In this document: piece after piece, positions 1 through 12,309 of the stretch
Layout: every line of letters starts with the position of its first letter
Numbering within the stretch: position 1 is the stretch's first letter
From: Dasypus novemcinctus
Taxonomy: Eukaryota > Chordata > Mammalia > Cingulata > Dasypodidae
NCBI RefSeq assembly: GCF_030445035.2
Contig: NC_080680.1
Location: forward strand, 53,767,212 to 53,831,211
DNA: 64,000 bases
Direction: 5' to 3'
Translations under genes and position numbers: made by a program
Notes under the pieces: model-generated
The model's input: the letters and a program-made list of their open reading frames with translations, nothing else
What the model was told of the DNA's origin: nothing
Database searches by the model: none

Positions 1-75
1 AAGCCTTAAACCAATAAATTCCCATTGTTTAAGCCAACCCATTACATGGCATTTGCTTTAGCAATGAGGAAATTG
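1..75 (+). repeat. 3' end of a MaLR-type LTR (cut by window edge)
   Basis: The window opens with the typical end of MLT1/MST-like LTRs: a polyadenylation-type AATAAA-like stretch, then 'gttgtttaag cca'-like sequence and a short tail. The same ending occurs near 15.6 kb (+) and, reversed, near 10.95 kb and 16.7 kb. Only the last part of the LTR is inside the window, so its length and subfamily cannot be judged. Confidence 0.5.
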
Positions 76-321
76 AAATAAATTTCATGTTTATTTATGT
101 GTGACTTTGATTGTATATACATGTACGTATATACATATATGCACACATATATTACATGTATTATGCATTTGACCAGAATATATGTAGTGGACATAAGAGA
201 GTTAAATAGCAAGTGTTTCCTCTAATGAAAGGTGCAATTCCTTTTAAATAAGATGACATGATGTGAAAGACAAAATAACAATAATGTGCTTAAGTTGTAA
301 TTTTACCATATCAGGCATTTT

Positions 322-480
322 TTAAAATGATTTGCAATCATTGGCTCATTTAATCCTTACTACAACCCTATGATATAGGGAATATTTTTATTCCCATTTT
401 ATTCCCATTTATAGGGAAACTGAAGAACATGGAATTCAACCAATAAGCCAAAACTACAGTTTATTTTAGAACCAAGAAAT
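322..480 (+). repeat. MIR SINE relic
   Basis: Degenerate match to the central and 3' part of MIR: a 'catttaatcctTACTACAACCCTATGA' type block, then a 'cccattt(ta)' block and 'gaaactgaag'. Edges are approximate. Confidence 0.6.
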
Positions 481-1160
481 CAAACACCAGCAGAGACAAC
501 CATAAAAGAAAGGGGTTTCTGAATAATGGGGAAACTTTTCCAAACAGTACTCATCTCAAAATATTGATTTCCGATATGTTTAACCATAACTCTTTAAATC
601 AATCTCAGATAGTGAAGACCAAACCAAGGAAATTTAATTTATCTGCAAATGCCCTTATAGAGTAGCAGTTTTTGAATTCTTACAGTTTTTCTATATATAT
701 TTTTGATTAGCAATTAGGAACAGAAATAACAAGGGTAGTGGAAATATAAATCGCTGAACTCAGGGGAGTTGAGCAAGGAAGTATATTCTTAAGTCATTAC
801 AGTTTAACAAGTTGTAGACAAAGAATATGACAGCTCCCTCAGCTAGAACACGGTGTTGATCCAGGCTGTGGACTGTCCAACAAGTTCTAAAGAGAATGCA
901 GAAATGAGAAATGAAATACTGACAAAAGAAAGACAAGGGCAAAAGAGAAGGGGTCCAGGAAATTGTCAGAGAGGCTATTTCCATATTCTTTCTTGAGATG
1001 AGCTGTTAAAACAAAAGAAGCACAATCAACATAGAAATACGGTAACTGTGTCAAGTTAAACAGAAAAAAAACCTCTCTTGACTAATGTAAAAATAATAAA
1101 ATGCAACGTTTAAAACCCAGATTTAATGAATATCATTTTAGCTCCTGATACTTCAGACTG
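481..1160. other. Unassigned AT-rich sequence
   Basis: No gene, RNA or repeat family is recognisable. The short open frames here have no motif and look accidental. Confidence 0.4.
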
Positions 1161-1164
1161 AAAC

Positions 1165-1375
1165 GTATGACTTCATTTGATTATCTTAATAAAGATATTT
1201 TATAGATAATATTTTTTTTCTATTACCTGTTCTCTTAATCATAGATAAGGAAAGTTAGGCTCAGGGAATTATTTCGCTTGTTCATGATCAAATATCTAGT
1301 TACTAGTAGAATTTTAATAGGAAGATTTATCCTCTAACTCAAGTTTTATACTCTTTCCACTGGACTAAGTTTCTC
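1165..1375 (+). repeat. MIR SINE relic, weak
   Basis: Blocks reading 'agataaggaaagttaggctcagggaa' then a decayed 'aaatatctagttactagtaga' and 'ctctttccactggac' follow the order of the MIR core and 3' part (dinucleotide decay is heavy). Edges are uncertain. Confidence 0.45.
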
Positions 1376-2240
1376 AGAAGCCTAAATCCAATAAAGTTTC
1401 CAAAATATAAAGTATAGCTCCCTATTTCCTGTATTATTAGATGGACATTGAATCATTGAAACTTGATTTAATTTATGCCATGCATTCCTGTGGCCATCTG
1501 CTTTTCTCAGATGAACTATTTCCATAACCTCAACCCACTTACACGGAAACTTTATCTCAGAGTTTGGGGAGTATTACCTTCCTAGAATATACCTGTACAT
1601 CTTGTTTGCACCTTTTATCCTTGGGCTGTCAGAATAACTTACAACCCATGTGACACCTGTGCTCTTTATTTTATTGGTAATTTAAAAAATAATTTATCTT
1701 AATGTCATTCTAGTATGTTCCCTAGCTTCTATTGAGAAGGCATCAAAAGAATAAACCACTATTGCTTCTGTTTGGGGTTTAGACAGTAAACTTGGTGTAA
1801 GTAAAAAGAGCCAAATAGGTCTACTTTAAGTCACAGAGTGTATAAACTGGGTGATTAAAATAAAGTTAATTTTGAGGTAACATCATTGTAAACATTTATA
1901 TTCTGATGATGGAAAAATGCTTGTTCTTAGGAGCTTTACTTATTAATGTTTGTTTCCGCAGTGCTGAAATACATTTTTGGGACTCCTGCAGTCTGGCAAT
2001 TAACAATCATGCTACTGCCTCTGGCTTTGCTATTTTCAATGCCACGCCACTATACATTTTTCAAGCACTCTTGGTCAGAATCTTATAACTGACAGATTTT
2101 CAGTTGGAATAGGACAGCAAGCATTCAGCTAATGTGGGAGAAGCAGGGATCTTCCTCAACTTGTTAAAAACCACTAAACCCAGAATTTTTTTAGGTCAAA
2201 TTAGTCAACTAGTAAGTATCTCTTCAGTTAATTTATACTT
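1376..2240. other. Unassigned AT-rich sequence
   Basis: Nothing beyond short chance open frames. No repeat family is confidently recognised. Confidence 0.4.
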
Positions 2241-2244
2241 TATA

Positions 2245-2425
2245 TTTATGGAATGACCTAGGATTTTTTAATCCTTATAACAACCCTATGGGATTGGGGA
2301 ATTAAGGTATTATACATAGTAATTTTGCAGAGGAGGAAATAGTGGCTCCACAAAGTTAATCTGCAAATGTCAGACAATTTTTAAGTAGCAGTGTTATAAC
2401 TTGAACATAGGCTTTCTCTCGCCTC
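2245..2425 (+). repeat. MIR SINE relic
   Basis: Contains the MIR block 'aatccttataacaaccctatg', followed by 'gcagaggaggaaat' and a decayed 'agtagcagtg..' segment in the order expected of MIR. Confidence 0.6.
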
Positions 2426-3525
2426 TCTAACATTAATTTTCCTCACAGTCTCTAAATGGTTCTTGTATTCTCTACCCTGGTTCCAGCAGACTGCAATGAA
2501 CATGTACATTTGGTGTGTTGAATTATTGAACCTTTTCCTGATAATGACTCTTAACACCCTTGTTGCATCAATAACCTACCAGATATAGTTTCAAACCCAT
2601 GACTTGAACTGTACTAATGTTTGGTTATTTTTCTTTTCTTATTTTAACTGCTTAACCAAAAGATCCTGGCTTGGTTGGTAGTACATATAATATTTGACTG
2701 AAGTTTCAGAATAAAATTTTTTAAATTCCTATATATATACTTCTGGGAATGCAAATATATATTTATATATACACTGAATAATTAATACAATAACCAAGGC
2801 AGAAATTCTTAATTTAAAAGACAATTAGCTCTGAGAATAGAAATGATTAGATATTTATTTAATATATCAGAGGTCATAAAGTTTTTAGTTATAAACATAG
2901 AAAATTTATTAATCTGCTCAACAATCTGGATTAGCTTCACTTAGTGAAAGGCCTAAATTATAGAATTTTTTAATGAAATGCATTTTCGATGTTCTGCATT
3001 ATGTACTATAATTGGAATTAGCCTAACAAAGCACTAGAATTCTGAGGCTACTAGCTTCAATGAATTAGATAAGAATAAATTGAAATTAGCTCATCAATTG
3101 CTTGTATGTAAATGATTTCTAGCTTATTTAGGACACCTGAATATAGTCCTTACGTTCTTTTTAGTCATTTTGATATTTACTGGGCAAGCATTAATTTCCT
3201 ATCAAACCCCTGCATTATAGATAAAGCAGAACTCTGGCCCTAACTGAATTATTGTGAATATTAATTAGTGAAATTCAAACTAATGAAAGGGTGCAATCAT
3301 AACCACAGATAAATATTCTCTTAATTTTGCCTCAACCTCTAAATTAACAATGTCAGATTTTAGGAATATATGACTTTGTTATTATACCTTTGCTGACATT
3401 TTACAAACTAAAAAAAAATGGTACTGCATCTACAATTAATACTTCTCATTGTTATATATTACATGCATAATTACATGATTTTCAAAGTGGCTTAAAAATT
3501 CAGAAGGATATTGTTAACAATATGA
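2426..3525. other. Unassigned AT-rich sequence
   Basis: Very AT-rich with TA-rich tracts around 2.73-2.78 kb. No gene or repeat family recognised. Confidence 0.4.
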
Positions 3526-3529
3526 TTGT

Positions 3530-3985
3530 AGAGGGCTAAAGTGGGACAGGATTAGAAGTCAGGTGATCTGAATTTAAGTATCAGGTTTTCTTTTGGACAA
3601 TTCATTGAATCTTTCTGAACCACAGTAACTTTGTCTGGAAAACATTAGTACTAATATAAGCAAAAGTAGGGCATCATTAATGACAATTATTTAAATTTTG
3701 AGCACTGGCAAAAAATATACATGCAAAATATGTCATGCAAAAATGCCATGTAAACGTGATTCCAATGGGAATTTTAGCCTGCTTATGTACCTTATGAGTC
3801 ATAAAAATCAGTGAAATAAATTCCTTCCATTTGATGCCAACACTACTTTGAATAAAAAGCAATAAGCTGCATCTGAAAGTTTCCTAGTCCATTTTACCCA
3901 TTTTGGTAGCTGTGTGAGTTGGGGTCATCAGTTATGTCTATGAACTTCAGTTTCCTTCACTATAAAGTTAGGAAAATCCTACCAA
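3530..3985 (+). repeat. Two MIR-like fragments
   Basis: At about 3,550-3,650 the order 'ggattagaagtcaggtgatctgaa', 'ggacaattcattgaatctttctgaacc' follows the MIR 5'/core portion. At about 3,900-3,985 'agctgtgtgagtt' and 'gaacttcagtttccttcactataaa' do the same. The sequence between them is unassigned. Confidence 0.5.
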
Positions 3986-5630
3986 GCTAACAAGGTAATT
4001 TTGTTTTTCATATGTCATCAGTTTGTATTTGTGAAACTGTTGGCAAAATCTTAATTTTAATACAGGCAAAGATTTTTAAAAAATGATTTCCCATTTGGTT
4101 TTGGTTAAATCATATTCTCCAGTTTGATTAAGAGATGTGAAGAGTTCCATCTGTGGAAACCATTGCTCACTTCTCTGTCTTCATTTGTGCTCCTGGGGTG
4201 GGAAAAGTTAAAGAAAATTACCTCAAGAAGCATGAACTTGAAACAGGTAGAGAGGTAAGGGGAAGAGTACAGAGTAATAGTGGCAGTGAGAAGCAGGTAA
4301 CTGTTTTACCCACCTTGCGGAAGGTGAATAGCTAGGTTTATTAGGACTTACATGTTAGACTATATTGTTGAAGTCTCACCCAAAAAGCGACTGACAGTCT
4401 TTACAGACTGAATGTGAATAAATGATACAGTGTAATGTGTAAATTAGTCTCTTTCTCATGATGTTCAAATCTAACACAGTCCCTGGTCAGTTTTCTCTGA
4501 TCTCTTTTTCCTTTTTGTGTCTATTCTCTTTCAACTCTTCATTGCAAAATATAACAAACATACAGAAAAATACATAAATTATAAATGTAAAACAATCTAT
4601 TATTACAAAATAATACCTATGTAATTGTCACACAAGTCAAGAAATAAAATATAGTCAGCAATCCAGAAGCCCTCCATATGCCCATTCCAAATCACTTCTC
4701 TGCTCAAGGTAATCCCAGTGCTGTCTTTTAGGATAATCATTTCCTTGCTTTGCTTTTTTAATAGTTTATTACTATACAAGTATGCATTCTCACTTTGATT
4801 TAGATGTTTCTGTTTTTTTAATTGAATATGAGTGGAATAGTACAGCATGTTTTCTGTGTGTCTGGTTCCTTTTGCTTACATCATTTGTGGGTTTATAATA
4901 TAACTAGTATTTTGAATTTTATCATTTTACAACATACTTTTTGCCTGTCCTTTCTGTTTTACGATTCTTTCTTCTATCTTACATTCTTTTGGATTGATTA
5001 TTTTCATTATTTTAGCTTTTTACCTTTTATCTCGGAAGTTATGCACTCTTTCACTAATATTTTGTTTGTTAAGTTAGACTATAGCATGCAAGAGTGATTT
5101 ATCAAAGTCAATGTTAATTGGATCTTTTAACCCCTTCCAGGCGTTCATTACAAGGACCTTAGATTAGTGTAACTCTATTTAATCTTCATCTCAAGTAGGG
5201 TTCAACGAAGCAGATGCCGAGATAAGGACTCATCTGCCAGAGATTTATTAAACAAGTGCTTTCAGGATAAATAGTAAAGATGTAGAGGGAACAGGAGAAA
5301 GGGCAAGGAAGAAAGAGTGCCACAAAGAAACTCTGGAATTCAAAAGTTGTCCTAACCAGTGTCGAAGCAGATAGGTTTTCATGTTTCAGTGTCCAATAGT
5401 GTTTGGCCAAAGCTTATAGGGAGTTGAGAAGAGCACATGGAAATGGTGAAAAAGGATCTGAGGAAACCGGGCTGAGCAAAAATATTGTTGCTTAAGTCCC
5501 AAACCCAAATTTAAGTGCCATTCTTTTCCCATATTTTCATTTTAAGCCTTTTTAAATTCTACAGAGAATTGCTATTTTAGTTGTATAGTTAATGTTCTCA
5601 TTTAGAGAACAATGTTCTTATTTACTCACA
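3986..5630. other. Unassigned, partly old repeat-like sequence
   Basis: 4.5-5.05 kb contains phrases resembling degraded antisense repeat sequence (a 'gagtggaatagtacagcatgt' block followed by 'tgtgtctggttccttttgctt'), but the family cannot be fixed by eye. The 91-codon frame near 4.82-5.10 kb is a hydrophobic low-complexity reading of T-rich DNA, not a credible gene. Confidence 0.3.
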
Positions 5631-5639
5631 TGCCTTTTC

Positions 5640-6034
5640 ATTTCTCTTGTTTTTCATTCCTTCCTGTATCTCCAATCTGCTAGCTGAGATCATTTTTCCT
5701 TCTTCTTGAAGAAAGCATTTAAATATTCCCTTTACAACAGGTCTGCTGACAGTGGATCTTATCAGGGTTTATCTAGAAATGTCTTTTTCCCATTCGTTCT
5801 TGAATAATACTTTTTGCTCTATTTAGAATTCTTGGTTGGCAAATATTTCCTTTCTACACATCAAAATATAAAACTGCTCTTACCTTGCTTCTATTTTGCT
5901 TTTAGAAGTCATTATGCACCTAACTTTTGCATCAATGCAATAAACTGTTTTACAGCTTCTTTTAAAATTTTATTGTCTTTGGGTTCAAATGATGTGTTTG
6001 GGTAAGGATTTATTTCTGTTTCTCCTCTTTGGGA
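5640..6034 (-). repeat. Antisense HAL1/L1-type relic, part 1
   Basis: Reads as the reverse strand of an old L1/HAL1 ORF1-like segment: 'gctgacagtg', 'aatgtctttttcccattcgttcttg', 'agaattcttggttggcaaat' and 'ttgtctttggg' occur in the order known from antisense HAL1. It is interrupted by the ERVL LTR immediately downstream and continues after it. Confidence 0.55.
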
Positions 6035-6472
6035 TTGGTGATGGTTAATTATACATGTCAAGTAGGCTAGGTTATGGGCCCATTTTTTTTTTGCCAAACA
6101 CTGGCCTAGTGTTGCTGTGGAGGTATTTTATAGATGGGATTAGTTGACTTTAAGTAAAACAGATTGCCCTCAGTAATGTGGGTGCATTTCATCCAGTCAA
6201 GTGGAGGCTTTAAAAGCAAAGAATTGAGTGTTCCAGAGAGAAGACATTCAGTCTCAAGACTAGACTATTTACTCCTCTCTGAGTTTCCAGCCTTCTGGCC
6301 TTCTGTGCACATTTCAGACTCAAGATATCTTCACTCTTACAAGAATTTGCCTCCCCTATGGATTTCATCCTGCCCTTCAGAATTTAGCAGTCACATGAGC
6401 CAATTTCTTAATATAGTACATACACATCATTCTATTGGTTCTGTTTCTTTAGAGAATCCTGACTCACACAAG
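6035..6472 (+). mobile_element. ERVL-type (MLT2-like) solo LTR
   Basis: The start ('tgatggttaat..catgtcaa'), the middle ('gttgctgtggaggtattttatag', 'gttgactttaagtaaa', 'cctcagtaatgtgggtg') and the end ('tattggttctgtttctttagagaatcctgac') follow the order of MLT2 LTRs of the ERVL class. I saw no clear 5-bp target duplication and no internal retroviral sequence next to it, so it is read as a solo LTR about 440 bp long. It splits an older antisense HAL1/L1 relic, which gives the order of insertion. Confidence 0.75.
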
Positions 6473-7070
6473 TTTCATCTGATTTTCAGTGAATCCTTGA
6501 AATTTATGGATTGCTATCTTTTTTTAATTGTAGGAAATTTTCATCAATATTCTCTTTGAATTTTGTGTCTACCATGTTCCTGTTCTTCTCTAAAGGCAAG
6601 CATGTGTCAGATTTCTCACTATATTTTCCATATCTCCTCTCTCTTCAATATTTTAAAATCTTTCTGTCTCTCAGTTTCACTTTGGATACTAAGCATTTTT
6701 AATTCTAAATTGCTATTAATACATTTTATTGATTTCTGAATCTTGGTTATTGTATATTTCATTTCTGTAATTTCTAGTTAGTTCTTTTTTCAAGTATATA
6801 CTTTTATACTTATATTTTCTAGTTCCTTGGTGACATTTTTAAATGGCTTTTATTCCCAAGAGGAAGTATGCCCTTCTACCACCTGGGATTTTTTGGTGCA
6901 TCTGAATCTATTGTCAGTTATTTCTTTTGGTTCTTAGTTTTATTGATTTGTCTTATCCTGTGCCTGAAATATCTTAGATATGTACTAGACAGTGTATTTT
7001 AGTAAATATTTGTAGACATAATTTGAGAACTAGAATAATATCACATTCTTTTACAGAGGATTTTCTTTTG
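6473..7070 (-). repeat. Antisense HAL1/L1-type relic, part 2
   Basis: Continues the antisense HAL1/L1 text beyond the LTR: 'tttcatc..gattttcag', 'gtgtcagatttctcac', 'catatctcctctctcttc', then 'tatatttcatttctgtaatttctagttag'. This matches the HAL1 antisense order. The far edge is uncertain. Confidence 0.5.
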
Positions 7071-7254
7071 CTTCAGCAGTTACCCAAAGGCACCAATAAT
7101 CTAATATCACCCTAAGCCCATCTCATATCTTGAAATTTCTGGACTATGAAAATCAGGCGAAGTTTGGTTTCAGTTCCTTCGGAGGCTAGTTTAATTTTGA
7201 TTGAGGTTTGCTTCCTCTTAGGGATCAGCCCTGCCAGGAATGAAGAACTAAATA

Positions 7255-9592
7255 CAGTCATACTTTGGTACTCCACTGCTTGGAAACTCATCGAATTTGA
7301 TACTTGATGCCTTTTGACACAAAAATTTTGCCCCATCATTTGTTTGGTACTCAGTGTGCAAATCAAAATGAAGGGTCAGTTGTTAGTCACAGGGTAGCTC
7401 TTCCCCTGTGTAATCCCATTGTGGTCTTATCTTAGCTTCTGTGGTCATGTTGTATATTTTTGCATTTTTTTTCCTCATCGTTGGTCCTAAGAAAATGAGC
7501 AGTGATAGCACTGAGCAGGACAGAAAATTGCTTCACAACCATTGAGCAAAAAAAGAAAAGAAAAAATAGGTAAATCTGAGCATGGCATTCACATTACTGA
7601 TCTTGCTAGGGAATACGACGTGCCTAGAACAACAGCCTCTGCCATCATTAAGAAAAAAGAAGCAATAAAACAGGCTGATGTTGGGAAAGGAGTTAAAGCA
7701 GTAACAAAGCAGCATTCCCAAACACTTGAGGAATTTGAAAAATTTGAAAAGCTGTTATTAATATTAAATTGGGTAAATAAGAAGGAGTTACTGGGCAACA
7801 GTGTCTCAGGAGCCATGATATATGAAAAAGGGAAACCATTGCATGCCGATCTTTTCAAAAACAAATCAGAACAGAGTGAAGAGAGTATTGAAGTTTTTAA
7901 GGCCAGCTATGACTGGATTGATAATTGTAAAAAGAGGACCAGAATTCTTGGTGTCATAAGGCATGGTGAGGTAGTGAATACTAATAAAAAGGCTGCTGAT
8001 GAATTCGTCAGTGGATTTCAAGACTAAGTAGAGGCTGAGGGTTTTATTCCCCACCGAGTTTTTAACTATGATGAGATGGAAGTTTTTTTGAAAAAAATGC
8101 AGAGTAGAAAGTACATCACAAAAGAGGAGAAGGCATTACCAGGACACAAACCAATGAAGGACAGGCTCCCTCTATTGTTGTATGGGAATACTAGTGGGGA
8201 CTTAAAATGCAAGCCTCTGCTAGGCTATCATAGTGAAAACCCATGAGTTTTCAAGAAGCAGAATGTCATAAAAGCAAACTCCATATGATGTGGAGGGCAA
8301 ACAGCAAAGCTTGGGACATGAGGCAATTTTTCATTGAGTGGATAAATGAAGTGTTTGGTCCCTCAGTGAAAAAATATTCCTTAGAGAAAGATTTGCCTGT
8401 GAAAACTCTCCTATTTTGGACAATGCTCCTGCCCACCCTCCAGGCTTGGAAGATGATTTGCTGGAGGAGTTCAGCTTCATCACTGTAAGGTTCCTGCCCC
8501 CCAACACTACTCTCATCCAGTCCATAGACCAGCAGGTCATTTCAGACTTCAAAAAGTTGTACACCAGAGGCTTTTCCAGAGGGGTTTTGAAATCACCTCT
8601 GACACCCAGTTGACCCTCACAGAATTCTGGAAGGAACACTTCAAAATCCCGCACTGCTGTAAACTTATTGATAAGTCTCTTATAGGATAATGAATTCAGC
8701 ATGGAAAAATCTGTGGCCAGAGGCTGTGACTTAGAGAGACTTGGAAGGGTTTGAGGCTGACCCCCAAGCCTGCCAGTATAGAGGGTACAGTTGTGCAGGG
8801 TATTGTATCTTTGGACAAATTCCATGGGTCTGGAGATTGATTGATGCTGCTGATATTGAGGAATTAGTGAAGGAACATCATGACAAGCTCAGTGTTGAGG
8901 AGATGTAGGAACTACAGAAGGAAAAGCAACACGAGGTAACTGAAGAGACTTCTTCAGGTGAGGAGGAAATAAGGAATGATGTCCCCAGTTCCTTGATAAA
9001 AGAAATGTGTGCAAAAAGGGGAGAGGTTCAAAACTTTGTGGAAAAGTACTCTCTGGACAAAGCTCTGACAAGCAGAAATGTGAATTTATTGAAAGACCAA
9101 CCATTTTCATACTCTAAGGAAATTCTGAAAAGAAGACAGAAGCAGTCCTCATTGGATAAATTTTCAGTAAAGGTGACAAAGAGTGTATCAAAGTCTGTGG
9201 TGCAAGTTGAAAAAGGGCAGAAAAGAGAAAGAACACCTGAAGTGCAAGTGCCCTGTGTTCTATTGGAGAGGGACTCTCTTTCCAAGCAACACTCCATGTA
9301 ACTCTTCTCTTCATCACTCTCCTCCCACCATCCCATTACCATGGACTCTTCTCAGTACCAGTAAAGTCATGTTTTTATTTTATTCAATCTAAGTACTTAT
9401 TAATTTTTAGATTTATTTCTCATGTAAAGTAATGATATACAACACTATTTTTTATGTATTGCCTAAAAAATGTGCATTTTCTTTGGTTTAGGAATGCATT
9501 AAATTTACTTACATTATTCCTGATGGGAAAAATTTGCTTGATACTCATTGTGCCTTCCAGAACCAATTAACAATGAGCACCAAGACACCATG
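7255..9592 (+). mobile_element. Tigger-type (pogo/Tc1-mariner) DNA transposon, nearly full length
   Basis: The left end CAGTCATACTTTGGTACTC and the inverted right end (read on the minus strand as CATGGTGTCTTGGTGCTC) are imperfect terminal inverted repeats. TA dinucleotides flank both ends (7253-7254 and 9593-9594), as expected for this superfamily. The 2.34-kb length is near the usual full length of Tigger elements. Between the ends lies a decayed transposase on the same strand. It is fixed and old by its decay. It could be Tigger or a near relative (Tigger-like/Zaphod), and the subfamily needs an alignment. Confidence 0.85.
7495..9301 (+). pseudogene. Tigger transposase pseudogene (TIGD/jerky-like)
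   Basis: A DDD-type transposase of the pogo branch, which would cut and paste the element. The N-terminal helix-turn-helix region reads ITDLAREYDVPRTTASAI (about 7.60-7.66 kb), followed by a CENP-B-like DNA-binding region. The catalytic core keeps the first Asp in FNYDE (about 8.06 kb), then KALPGHKPMKDR and YHSENP, the second Asp in DNAPAHPPG (8.42 kb) and the third in the IDQQVIS region (8.52 kb). The C-terminus has the family's charged end (KEMCAKRGEVQNFVEKY, then a KRRQKQSSLDKF tail). The frame is broken by a stop at 8025 (reading continues in frame), another at about 8246, at least two frameshifts between 8.24 and 8.42 kb, and a stop in the C-terminal part. The presumed start at 7495 is followed by an early stop, so no functional protein is possible. 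Confidence 0.85.
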
Positions 9593-9743
9593 TATAAGAA
9601 AAGGATTATTTACCAGATTCCCAGCCTTTGCTTGGTCCTGGACTCCAAATTTATTTTTCCTATCAAGGTTTCAAAATTACCTCTCAGTCTCTTAGACTAG
9701 AGCAAAAGCTAGACTTCCCTCTCTGGTTTCTGTCTTCTCCTGG

Positions 9744-9800
<57 letters not shown>
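9744..9800 (+). repeat. (TATC)n microsatellite
   Basis: About 14 uninterrupted TATC/ATCT units, followed by a TA/CA-rich tract to about 9,835. Length polymorphism is likely. Confidence 0.95.
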
Positions 9801-9839
9801 ATCTTCGTATATATGCATATACATATACATATGTATAAG

Positions 9840-10905
9840 TTTTCATAGAATTTTTAGTTTTCTCAGGAGGAAGATTCTTCTGAATTATTTGGACAGCCAT
9901 CACTGAATCAGTATTTTTTTAAAGGACACTTTTCAATTACTATTGGAAGAATTTTGAAAGTAGTAAAACACACTATATTTTAGAACAAATATTCTGCTAA
10001 AGCAATCTTTTGATAACTGTAATTTTACTATAACTCATTTGTCTAAATCAATTTTTTTTTTTGCTTATAATCACTGTAACCATTAAATGGAATTTACATT
10101 ATTGGAAGTAACTGCCATCTACATCCAAACATAGAACTTCAGGTTTCCAAGGTGTTAATATAGAAAATTTTAAAATCACCTCTGGCATTGGAATATGACT
10201 GGAGTTATTGGAAGGGCTTTGAGTCTTTGAACACTGAATTTTTTCAAATGGAAAAACAAAAAAACCTAGAAGTAAATTGTTTTGAAAGCAGAACTGTTTT
10301 CAACAAAGAGAATGAAAATTGAGGATGCAATAAAAGCTCCTCTTTGTACTTTGCATTTCTGGCAGGCATCTGGTATATAGAAAAGTCATGGATAAACAAA
10401 CTATAAATTCAAACAGTATGGGATTGTATAATTTTCTTAAAATTGTAGGAGTGAAATCTAACTAGCAGACAAATGAAGAAAAGTAGGATATGTTCATAAC
10501 ATCAAAATTCCTATTGCTAATTTACCAAGCAATATAAACTATATGCCTTTTAAAGCTTATATTTGTTCTTCCATTTGAAGAGCAAAAAATAATAAAACAC
10601 CAATATTAATATATATAACACTAAACATGCACTGAAGTGACTTTGTTCAAAGGTTGTTTTAAGGAAGCTGTGAAATTGTGCTTTCATTTGAGAGTGAATT
10701 TTATATCATTTTAGAATCCTGCATCAATTAACTTAAATTTCATTAAGGGATTTATAGAATAGGAATATTCATGGTAACTTTCTAATATAGGTGGAGCTAG
10801 TACAGTATATACTATTGCAAGGTGGTAAATTTTAGTTAATTTATATTTCCATAATTGTATAATTCAATGACTTAGCCCGTATCTCATTTCATCTTAATCT
10901 ACAAT
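9840..10905. other. Unassigned AT-rich sequence
   Basis: No coding, RNA or clear repeat signal. Probably low-copy DNA. Confidence 0.4.
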
Positions 10906-10907
10906 CT

Positions 10908-11348
10908 TAGTTTGCTCAATTTCTATGACAAGCTCAACAAACTGGTTTTGGCTTAAACAACAGGAATTTATTGGCTCATGTTTCTAAGGCCAGGAGAGAT
11001 ATAAAATTCAAGTGTCAGCAAGGTGAGGCTTTTTCTCCAACGTCTATAACATTCTGGTGATGGCTGCTGGCAATCCATAGAGTTCCTTCATGCGAATCCA
11101 CGTCTTATGTCACATTGTGAGGTCCTCTCCTTTTGCTCCTGGATTCCACTGACTTCTGTCTTCTGCTCTTCCCCGTGGTTTTCTCTAAGTATGTCTGAAT
11201 TTCTTCTGCTATAAAGACTCCAATATTCAGGTCTAAAGGCTGCCTGCATTCAGTTGAGTCAAACCATAACTAAAATAACTTCTTCCAAAGATCTTATTTG
11301 TAAGAATGCAGATCAAGACCGAATTGAAACACATAATTCAGTCCACCA
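10908..11348 (-). repeat. MaLR (MLT1-like) LTR, antisense
   Basis: On the minus strand this starts with 'ttggtggactgaattatgtg', passes 'agatctttggaagaagttattttag', and ends with 'aataaattcctgttgtttaagcc' and 'cagtttgttgagcttgtcat'. This is the order of MLT1 LTRs. No internal MaLR sequence is evident beside it. Confidence 0.7.
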
Positions 11349-11351
11349 AAG

Positions 11352-12305
11352 GTAAGGAATATAATCTGCCCCAGGGGGAGAAGAACTCAGAATAGACCAA
11401 TAATCTAAAATACCATACCAAATGAAATAAAAAATAAATGCTCTGGGAGAGGTCTTAAACAGGTCACAGTGTAAAATGACACAGATATCTTGGAGAACAG
11501 TTAGAAAATGCCCACTCATGGTAGAGATGCACATATAATACAATCCAAGTGGGTGTTTACCTAGAGAATATCTATCTTAGTGGTTATCTTACTAAAATCA
11601 AATAATCACATAGAGACATGATATATAAGATATATCACATACAGATTATTTTATAATTCAACTTGGGGTGGAGGTGGAGTAGATTCTGGAACAAGGCAAG
11701 AATATTAGAAGTTGGTAATATCAGGTGACAGCTACATGAGTATGTTGTATATATATGTATTAATGTAGTAAGTATATCATATCAATCTCAATACTTCAGT
11801 AAATGCTTTCTATAGTTTATAATTTAAAATAAATTTAAAAACATTGTTGTAAAAATTATTTCAGGGCACCTATAAAGTATTATTTTTGTTCAATTGTTTG
11901 CTTCCATTTAGTAGACTGTAAATCCCAAGTTAAAGGAGACCTTGTTTTAATTCTTTAGTATTCACAAGGACTGAAATGAAATTGATATATAAACTTAAAA
12001 AACAACCATGGAGTAAATTAAGAATATAGGAAAACTTAATGAACATTTATCACATGGGTTGCTACTCTAACAATTTATATACATTAAAGATTATCTTCCA
12101 GAGGAAAGCCAGGAGGCGCGACAGAGCCAAGTAATTGGACCACTGCCCCTGCAAATAGACATGAAGAGTCTGTGGTCAGACCTAGAATGAACAGTTATGC
12201 AAATTTGTCTGGCCATATAGGGAGTTAATTCAGCCTTAGGTGTAGGACAATCACTGGGACAGTGGTTAGGACTATTAGCTGCCATGGAAAATATTAAAAG
12301 AGACA
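11352..12305. other. Unassigned sequence with an L2/MIR-like 3' end
   Basis: Around 11,885-11,990 'tagactgtaaatcccaag' and 'gaccttgttttaattcttta' resemble the shared 3' end of L2/MIR relatives. The rest is unassigned. A 71-codon minus-strand frame near 12.1-12.3 kb has no recognisable motif. Confidence 0.35.
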
Positions 12306-12309
12306 ATAA

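Noticed and set aside
4822-5097. 91-codon frame looking like a membrane protein
   Set aside because: T-rich DNA reads as Phe/Leu by default; no start context, no family resemblance and no conserved motif.
9744-9835. CRISPR-like or other spaced repeat array
   Set aside because: It is a plain tetranucleotide microsatellite with no unique spacers, in a mammalian genome.
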